Positions 6,827 to 11,992 of a stretch of DNA of 11,992 nucleotides are shown piece after piece. A program made the translations under genes and the position numbers. Every line of letters begins with the position of its first letter. Within the stretch, counting starts at the first letter, position 1. The notes below the pieces were generated by a model that had not been told where the DNA came from, did no database searches, and worked only from the letters and a program-made list of their open reading frames with translations. Source of the DNA: Hyphomicrobiales bacterium (GTDB lineage Bacteria > Pseudomonadota > Alphaproteobacteria > Rhizobiales > Beijerinckiaceae); NCBI GenBank assembly GCA_027489835.1, contig JAIXZF010000134.1, forward strand, positions 1 to 11,992, in the 5' to 3' direction.

Positions 6827-7777
6827 TCAGCGCCCGCGCGAGCGCAGCCTCTTGCCGATTTCGTAGAGCCCGAGGAGCGCCAGCGCCAGGATGAAGGGCG
6901 CGATGTAGTAGATCAGCCTGAACAGCAGCAGCGCCCCGAGCACGGGCTCGCGCGGCAGGGCCGCGAGCCCGATCAGGATGGTCGCCTCGAAGGCGCCGAC
7001 GCCGCCCGGCAGGTGGCTCGCCACCCCCACCACGCAGGCGAAGACATAGACAGCGAGGAACGTCTCGAAGCCGAGGCCGTGCCCGGCCGGCAGCAGCACG
7101 TAGAGCACGGCCGCCGCGGCGCAGACCTCGCCGGCGCCGAGCAGGATCTGCGCGATGCTCATGGTCGCGCCGGGCAGCTCCAGCCGCCAGCCGCGCAGCG
7201 CGATCGCGCGCTGGCCGCCCGCCACGAAGGCAAGATAGCCCAGGACACCGGCGACGATCGCCGCTCCCATGCCCTGGACCACGAGCGGCGTCGTCCGCGC
7301 CGCGACGGCGACGCTGTCCGGCGCGTGCAGCATCGCGGCCCCGAGCACCACGGCCATGCCGAGCCAGAAGGTGACGCCGACCATCACGGTCAGCTTGGCG
7401 ACCTCGGAGGTCCGCACGCCCCGGCCCGAATAGATCCAGTAGCGCACGGTCCCCGCCGTCACGAGCGGAAAGCCGAGCGTGAACGACACCGAGAAGCTGG
7501 TGTAGGAGGCCAGCGCCGTCGTGCGGTAGGGGATGGCGAGCCCGAGCTTGCGCAGCGCCAGCGCATCGTAGCCCGTGAGCAGCGCATAGCTCAGGGCCGC
7601 GAAGCCCACCGCCATCAGCAGTTGCTCGCGCCCCGTGCGGGCCAGCGCGCCCAGCACCTCGGCGCTGTCGATCTCCCGCAGGATGAAGGTCAGCACCGCG
7701 ATCGAGGCGGCGAAGATCGCCAGGCTCGCCGCAGGGCCCAGCCACCACCATCGGCTTCTCGGCTGGGCCGCGGCCAT
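6827..7777 (-). CDS. MprF-like lysylphosphatidylglycerol synthase transmembrane-domain (UPF0104/YbhN-type) protein
   Basis: A 316-residue polytopic membrane protein with roughly eight hydrophobic segments. It matches the membrane part of MprF/LpiA (the lipid flippase region), not the soluble lysyl-transferase part, which is absent. Diagnostic stretches are TLGFPLVTAGTVRYWIYS (100-117) and SHLPGGVGAFEATIL (254-268), the latter corresponding to the PGGxGxFE motif of the family, plus FRLIYYIAPF (286-295). In MprF this region flips aminoacylated phosphatidylglycerol to the outer leaflet; stand-alone relatives have poorly known substrates. The ATG at 7777 has only a weak GGGA site. It is probably the last gene of a three-gene minus-strand unit, 39 bases after the small Rossmann-like gene. 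Family assignment is strong, substrate unknown. Confidence 0.85.
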   Translation of the reverse strand: MAAAQPRSRWWWLGPAASLAIFAASIAVLTFILREIDSAEVLGALARTGREQLLMAVGFAALSYALLTGYDALALRKLGLAIPYRTTALASYTSFSVSFTLGFPLVTAGTVRYWIYSGRGVRTSEVAKLTVMVGVTFWLGMAVVLGAAMLHAPDSVAVAARTTPLVVQGMGAAIVAGVLGYLAFVAGGQRAIALRGWRLELPGATMSIAQILLGAGEVCAAAAVLYVLLPAGHGLGFETFLAVYVFACVVGVASHLPGGVGAFEATILIGLAALPREPVLGALLLFRLIYYIAPFILALALLGLYEIGKRLRSRGR

Positions 7778-7816
7778 GCATCCGTCCCGTTTGTCGGCCG
7801 CGCCGACCGGGCGCGC

Positions 7817-8380
7817 TCAGGCTCTCTTACGGTAGACCAGCAGCGTCTTGAAGAGACCGACCTTCTCGATCGGACGCGTGGTCTCGAGCTCCGCGATGAG
7901 CGGCTCCGCGCCCGCATAGGCGAAGGAGCCCGTGTAGAACAGGATATGGCCGCCAGGGTTCAGCCGGTCGACGAACAATTCCATGACCTCGAGGTCGGTG
8001 AGGGCCCCGTAGGCGTCGTTCTTCTCGTTGCGGAACTCGCAGGAGTGGAACAGCGTCACCACGTCGAACATCGGCAGCAGCTTGGCGTTCGAGGTGTAGA
8101 TGTCCCCGAAATAGCACGAATAATGGTGCAGCAGCGCCGGCTGCTCCTTGGCGAGCTTGAGGAAGGCCTCGTACTCCGGCGTCGAGGCGGTGATCGACAG
8201 CACCGCATTGTCGAGCTCGGGCTCGGCGCAGCGGATGCCGACGTAGTGATGCCCGCCCGAGCCGAAATGGTAGATCGTCTTGCCGGTAACGCCCGTCTCC
8301 TCGAGCCATTCGACGAAATGGACATCGCAGGGGCATTCGGCGACGCGCAGGCCCCAGAACACGTTCCAGTCATTCAGCAT
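7817..8380 (-). CDS. Small Rossmann-fold, methyltransferase-like protein of unknown function
   Basis: I do not recognise this 187-residue protein as a named family. It has no signal peptide or membrane segment. The layout resembles a class I SAM-dependent methyltransferase: a strand and glycine-rich turn TIYHFGSGGHHYVGI (35-49) in the motif I position, FDVVTLFHSCEF (105-116) in the motif IV position, and LNPGGHILFYTGSF (140-153) as the strand-turn after it. Motif I is unusual because the usual acidic residue is replaced by histidine and the turn is histidine-rich, so SAM binding is not certain. An ECPCD pair of cysteines lies at 15-19. AAGGAG sits 9 bases before the ATG. It lies 52 bases after the transporter gene and 39 before the flippase-like gene, so cotranscription is likely. 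It is real coding sequence; the function is only suggested. Confidence 0.8.
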   Translation of the reverse strand: MLNDWNVFWGLRVAECPCDVHFVEWLEETGVTGKTIYHFGSGGHHYVGIRCAEPELDNAVLSITASTPEYEAFLKLAKEQPALLHHYSCYFGDIYTSNAKLLPMFDVVTLFHSCEFRNEKNDAYGALTDLEVMELFVDRLNPGGHILFYTGSFAYAGAEPLIAELETTRPIEKVGLFKTLLVYRKRA

Positions 8381-8432
8381 TGCGGAGGGCTCCTTGAGGG
8401 TGGTCCCGCGCCGGGCGGCGGGGCGGATCGTT

Positions 8433-10232
8433 TCAGGGCGTTGCGGGCGCGCCGCGCCGCTTGCGCGGCACGGGCAGTGTCGCGGTCTCGTCGACGGTCG
8501 CGGCCGCGGGCCCGACGGGTCGCGTCGCGGCCGCTGCCAGCACCGCCGACGAGCCGGCCGCCACGATGATCGCGGCCGGAAGGGCGGCCCGCAGATCGGC
8601 GAACAGCGCCGCGGCGTCGGCCTCGTCGAGCGCGTGCAGCGCGTCGTCGATGAGCACGATGTCGGGCGCGGCCAGATGCAGCCTGGCGAAGGCGAGACGC
8701 TGGCGCTCGCCCTCGGTCAGCGCCTTGTCCCATTCGGCGTTCTCGTCGAGCCGCGCGGCGAGCCTCGCAAGGCCAGTGCGCGTCAGCGCCGCCTCCATCT
8801 GCTGGCGGTCGGCCCCGAGATCCCCGGCCAGCGCCTCCGCCAGCGAGGTCTCCGCCCAGCGCATGCGCCGCGCGGCGGCGCCGACCACGGCATCCGGCGC
8901 GCGCGCCACCACGCCTTCGCCCCAGCTCCATTGCTCGGCCAGCGCCCTCAGCGCCGCGCTCGCGGCCTCGCTGCTCATATGGCCGAGATGCAGCGTCTCG
9001 CCCGCGGCGGCCTCGAACGACAGCGGCTCGGCCAGCGGCCGGCCGTCGCGGTCCCTGAGCTGGAGGCCGTGGGCGACCAGCCGGCCGGGCGCGCCGGCGA
9101 TCAGCTTGGGCCCGCCGATGGAGGCCGGCGGCAGCGCCTCCAGCGTCTCGATGGCCTCGGCCAGCTCGTTCACGCGCCGGGCGGAGGCCAGCCATTCGGC
9201 GATGCGCATGAAGTTCTCGAGGATCCAGTTGAAGGCGATCTGCACCTGCACGAAGGCGGCCGCCACCTGGATGACCGCGCCCAGCGTCATCTCGCCCGCA
9301 AGGTATTTCGGCGCGGCGAGCAGCAGCGGCACCACCGGCACCAGCACGCCATTGCCGTTGGTGATCCAGGTCAGCTTCACCCGCTCGCGGATCACAGCCA
9401 GCCAGCGCCCCGCCAGCGTGGCGTAGGTCTCGCCGATGGCGCGGCGCTCGCCGGCCTGCCCGCCGCCGATGGCGATGGCGTCCGCCGAGTCCCTGAGCCT
9501 CATCAGCCCGAAGCGGAACTTGGCCTCGGATTCGTTGCGCCGCGCATAGCGCCTCGGCAGGTTCCGCCCCACCATGACCATGAGCAGCGAAACCGTGATG
9601 CCGTAGGTGATGGCCGCCAGCACCAGATAGGCCGGGATGGTGATGGCGCTGGCCTTAGAGCCGATGGTGAGCGCTCCCCCGATCGTCCACAGGATGCCGA
9701 CGAAGGTGATGACGGTGATGACCGCCGAGAGCAGGCCGATGGCGAAATCGACCAGCGGCTCGGTGGCCCAGCGCACATCGTCGGCGATGCGGTATTCGGG
9801 GTTGGCGGGCTCGAGGCCCGAGGGGCCGAGCCGCTGGAAGCGCCGCCGCGCCACCCACATGTCGACCAGCTTCGCCGTCAGCCATTGCCGCCAGTAGACC
9901 TGCAGCGTCTCGCGCGTCTTGAGGATCATCACCCCGACGCCTGCCGCCGCCAGGACGATGAGCGGGAAGACGGCGATGGCCATGCCGGCCGAAGCCCCGT
10001 CCTTCCGCTCCAGCGCGTTGAAGAACCAGCCGTTCCAGCCGTTGACGCCGACGTTGACGCCGACATTGACGAGGATCATCGCCGCCAGCGACAGCGTCCA
10101 GAGCCAGGCCTGCCGGGAAGTCCCGCCGGTCCACCAGCCCCGCGACAGCCCCATGAACGATCGCGCCGCCTCGAGGTCGCTGGCGAAGCCGCTCGGCTGT
10201 TCGGTCGGCGCGCTCGCGGCCGGATCGCTCAT
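8433..10232 (-). CDS. SbmA/BacA/YddA-like ABC transporter with degenerate ATPase domain
   Basis: A fused permease-ATPase of the SbmA/BacA-related group (ABC_membrane_2 type), 599 residues from this ATG. Six membrane segments lie near 43-66, 85-104, 161-185, 196-221, 295-311 and 317-337, with NPEYRIADDVRWATEPLVDF (144-163) typical of the family. The ATPase half (about 380-575) is full length and in frame but decayed. The Walker A place reads GHMSSEAASAALRALA with alanine for the lysine, and no Q-loop glutamine is visible before SLAEAL. The signature is LTEGERQR, Walker B is IVLIDD with Asp for the catalytic Glu, and the switch histidine is replaced (VAAGSSAVL). WGEG and the D-loop HALDE survive. 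Related proteins move peptides: SbmA and BacA by proton motive force without an ATPase, BclA with one. An in-frame GTG at 10310 would add 26 residues but falls inside a palindrome; neither start has a clear ribosome site. Confidence 0.88.
   Translation of the reverse strand: MSDPAASAPTEQPSGFASDLEAARSFMGLSRGWWTGGTSRQAWLWTLSLAAMILVNVGVNVGVNGWNGWFFNALERKDGASAGMAIAVFPLIVLAAAGVGVMILKTRETLQVYWRQWLTAKLVDMWVARRRFQRLGPSGLEPANPEYRIADDVRWATEPLVDFAIGLLSAVITVITFVGILWTIGGALTIGSKASAITIPAYLVLAAITYGITVSLLMVMVGRNLPRRYARRNESEAKFRFGLMRLRDSADAIAIGGGQAGERRAIGETYATLAGRWLAVIRERVKLTWITNGNGVLVPVVPLLLAAPKYLAGEMTLGAVIQVAAAFVQVQIAFNWILENFMRIAEWLASARRVNELAEAIETLEALPPASIGGPKLIAGAPGRLVAHGLQLRDRDGRPLAEPLSFEAAAGETLHLGHMSSEAASAALRALAEQWSWGEGVVARAPDAVVGAAARRMRWAETSLAEALAGDLGADRQQMEAALTRTGLARLAARLDENAEWDKALTEGERQRLAFARLHLAAPDIVLIDDALHALDEADAAALFADLRAALPAAIIVAAGSSAVLAAAATRPVGPAAATVDETATLPVPRKRRGAPATP
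10041..10076. repeat. Short tandem repeat of 12 bases inside the transporter gene
   Basis: CGTTGACGCCGA occurs twice back to back (10041-10052 and 10053-10064), followed by a degenerate third copy CATTGACGAGGA (10065-10076). On the coding strand it gives the VNVGVNVGVN stretch at the end of the first membrane segment. It keeps frame and looks like a small in-frame duplication. Confidence 0.8.
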
Positions 10233-10305
10233 GGTGTCGGGCTCGGGGTTCGTCGGGATGAAGGGTCGCGATGCCGGACCGGCAAGGATCGTGCCGAGGG
10301 TCGTA

Positions 10306-10321
10306 TTCACGGCACCGTGAA
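10306..10321. promoter_or_regulatory. Perfect 16-bp palindrome, candidate operator
   Basis: TTCACGGCACCGTGAA is perfectly symmetric, with 7-base half-sites around a 2-base centre. It lies 73 bases before the transporter ATG and 156 before comM, in their shared divergent region. This is the shape of a site for a dimeric helix-turn-helix repressor. On the minus strand a poor TTCAGG (10332-10327) precedes it and GAATAC (10308-10303) overlaps its end, so it could sit within the transporter promoter. No regulator gene is visible nearby. Confidence 0.6.
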
Positions 10322-10390
10322 CTCAGCCTGAACGGATCGCGGGGCCTCCCTGTGGCCTTCGCGCGCCAGCCAGCAACCGTTCCTGCCTTG

Positions 10391-10420
10391 TTCTTGCCCC
10401 CGCGGCCGCGCGCCCTATCT
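10391..10420 (+). promoter_or_regulatory. Candidate comM promoter
   Basis: TTCTTG (10391-10396) and CTATCT (10415-10420) are 18 bases apart, which would give a leader of about 50 bases before the comM ATG. The hexamers are weak matches and the spacing is slightly long, so this is tentative. Confidence 0.28.
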
Positions 10421-10477
10421 GTGCGCCCACGGGGCTTGAGCGCGCGTATGGCGCGTGGGTTGGGGCGAGCGGCATTC

Positions 10478-11992
10478 ATGGTGACACGCGTCGCGACGGT
10501 GGCCTTCGAGGGCGTTGAGGCACGCGCCGTCGACGTCCAGGTCCAGCTCAGCGCCGGCGGCGTCGCCTTCGTGCTGGTCGGGCTGGCCGACAAGGCCGTG
10601 GCCGAGAGCAAGGAGCGCGTGCGCTCGGCCCTGATCGCCTCCGGCCTCGCCCTGCCGGCCAAGCGCCTGACCGTCAACCTCGCGCCCGCCGACATGCCCA
10701 AGGAGGGCAGCCATTACGACCTGCCGATCGCGCTCGGCATCATGGCGGCGATGGGCGCGATCCCGCCCGACGCGCTGAACGGCTACACGGTGCTGGGCGA
10801 ACTGGCGCTCGACGGCACGATCACGTCCGTGGCGGGCGTGCTGCCGGCGGCCGTCGCCGCGAACGCGCGCGGGCACGGGCTGATCTGCCCGGCCGCCAGC
10901 GGGCCGGAGGCGGCCTGGGCCTCGGCGGAGCTCGAGGTGCTGGCGCCGCAGACCCTGGTCCAGCTGGCGAACCACATGCGCGGGGTCCAGATCATGGCGC
11001 GCCCCGTCGCCGCCGTCGCGAAGGCGCCGCCGAACCTGCCCGACCTCGGTGACGTGAAGGGCCAGGAAATGGCCAAGCGCGTGCTGGAGATCGCGGCGGC
11101 CGGCGGCCATGCCCTGCTGATGAACGGCCCGCCCGGCGCCGGCAAGTCGATGCTGGCGAGCCGCATGCCCTCGATCCTGCCTCCGCTCGGCCCGCGCGAG
11201 CTGCTCGAGGTGTCGATGGTGCATTCGGTGGCCGGGCTGATCCAGAACGGCGCGCTGACCGACCGACGGCCCTTCCGCGCGCCGCATCATTCGGCCTCGA
11301 TGGCGGCGCTGGTCGGCGGCGGGCTCCAGGCCCGGCCCGGCGAAGTCAGCCTAGCCCATCGCGGCGTGCTCTTCCTTGACGAATTGCCCGAATTCCAGCC
11401 CCAGGCCCTCGACGCGCTGCGCCAGCCCATCGAGACGGGCGAGGTGCTGATCAGCCGCGCCAACCACCGCATCACCTATCCAGCCCGCTTCCAGCTCGTC
11501 GCGGCCATGAACCCGTGCCGCTGCGGCCGCGCCACCGAGCCGGGCTTCGCCTGCAAGCGCCAGCCCAATGAGCGCTGCATGGCGCAGTATCTCTCGCGCA
11601 TCTCCGGGCCGCTGATGGACCGCATCGACCTCGCCATCGACGTGCCGGCGGTGGCGGCCTCCGACCTGCTGCTGCCCCCGCCCAAGGAAGGCTCGGCCGA
11701 GGTTGCGGCGCGCGTCGCCGCCGCGCGCGAGCGCCAGCGCGCCCGCTTCGAGGCGCTGGGCCAGCCGGGCGTCCTCGTCAATGCCGCGGCGCCGGCCCAG
11801 CTTCTCGACGAGATCGTCAAGCCCGACGCGGCCGGAGCCAAGCTGCTGCGCGATGCGGCCGACGCCATGCGCCTCACCGCGCGCGGCTATCACCGCGTGC
11901 TCAAGGTCGCCCGCACGCTGGCCGATCTCGACGGCGAGGAGAAGGTGGCGCGCCTGCACCTGGCCGAGGCGCTGTCCTACCGCTCGCGGGTG
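10478..11992 (+). CDS. comM: ComM/YifB family Mg-chelatase-like AAA+ ATPase, last codons beyond window
   Basis: ComM is a hexameric AAA+ helicase; in Vibrio cholerae it drives branch migration during integration of incoming DNA, and most bacteria carry it. The frame is open for 505 codons to the window edge and ends in HLAEALSYRSRV, the usual C-terminal motif, so only a few residues are missing. Domains are an N-terminal Lon-protease-like fold (about 5-165; FVLVGLADKAVAESKERVR) and then the AAA+ core. Walker A is GPPGAGKS (217-224), FRAPHHSAS is at 266-274, Walker B is GVLFLDELPEF (296-306) and AMNPCRCG is at 343-350. Paired cysteines C347, C349, C359 and C367 follow, with GPLMDRIDL (377-385) carrying the arginine finger candidate R382. 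The ATG at 10478 matches the usual MVxRV start; an in-frame ATG at 10448 would add ten residues. No clear ribosome site precedes either. Confidence 0.95.
   Translation, partial: MVTRVATVAFEGVEARAVDVQVQLSAGGVAFVLVGLADKAVAESKERVRSALIASGLALPAKRLTVNLAPADMPKEGSHYDLPIALGIMAAMGAIPPDALNGYTVLGELALDGTITSVAGVLPAAVAANARGHGLICPAASGPEAAWASAELEVLAPQTLVQLANHMRGVQIMARPVAAVAKAPPNLPDLGDVKGQEMAKRVLEIAAAGGHALLMNGPPGAGKSMLASRMPSILPPLGPRELLEVSMVHSVAGLIQNGALTDRRPFRAPHHSASMAALVGGGLQARPGEVSLAHRGVLFLDELPEFQPQALDALRQPIETGEVLISRANHRITYPARFQLVAAMNPCRCGRATEPGFACKRQPNERCMAQYLSRISGPLMDRIDLAIDVPAVAASDLLLPPPKEGSAEVAARVAAARERQRARFEALGQPGVLVNAAAPAQLLDEIVKPDAAGAKLLRDAADAMRLTARGYHRVLKVARTLADLDGEEKVARLHLAEALSYRSRV

Noticed and set aside
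6731..8569. Plus-strand open frame (612 codons) across the ppk2 end, flippase and Rossmann genes
   Set aside because: It overlaps three supported genes and has a low-complexity R/G/H/D composition with no motif.
10233..10310. GTG start at 10310 for the transporter
   Set aside because: The GTG lies within a perfect palindrome, there is no clear ribosome site, and the added residues do not resemble a coding extension; kept only as an alternative.
8280..10331. Very long plus-strand open frame (683 codons) across the transporter gene
   Set aside because: It is antisense to a well-supported membrane protein, is rich in R, G, A, Q and H with no recognisable domain, and is typical of stop-poor antisense frames in high-GC DNA.
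10426..10459. Inverted CCCACG/CGTGGG arms upstream of comM as a leader hairpin
   Set aside because: Only six pairs with a 22-base loop in GC-rich DNA; could easily be chance.

Overview
The window is high-GC DNA (by eye about two thirds G+C) with tightly packed genes. It most resembles a chromosome segment of an alphaproteobacterium, probably Hyphomicrobiales (Rhizobiales). The grounds are the protein style, the phoR-pstSCAB-phoU gene order, a class I-like PPK2 and a BacA/BclA-type transporter. Genus is not assigned. No tRNA, rRNA, CRISPR array, transposase or attachment site was seen, and no stretch over 300 bases lacks a gene.

Left half (1-5780, minus strand, reading right to left): a complete phosphate-starvation module. 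phoR (sensor histidine kinase) is followed by a strong PhoB box, then pstS (periplasmic phosphate-binding protein), pstC and pstA (permeases), pstB (ATPase) and phoU (cut by the left edge). A very stable GC hairpin without a T-tract lies between pstS and pstC and probably sets the ratio of pstS to the rest. The pstA ribosome site overlaps the pstC stop codon. The response regulator phoB is not in the window and may follow phoU.

Middle (5781-6822): a 136-bp divergent region separates phoR from a plus-strand ppk2 (polyphosphate kinase 2). It holds a perfect 10-bp inverted repeat whose two arms look like back-to-back -35 elements. Phosphate sensing and uptake thus sit next to polyphosphate use.

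Right-middle (6827-10232, minus strand): a likely three-gene envelope operon. It encodes an SbmA/BacA/YddA-like ABC transporter whose C-terminal ATPase domain has lost essentially every catalytic motif although the frame is intact, a small unrecognised Rossmann/methyltransferase-like protein, and an MprF-like lipid-flippase-type membrane protein without the synthase domain. A perfect 16-bp palindrome upstream looks like an operator. This unit is the most unusual part of the window.

Right end (10478-11992, plus strand): comM (YifB family Mg-chelatase-like AAA+ helicase), complete except for the last few codons.
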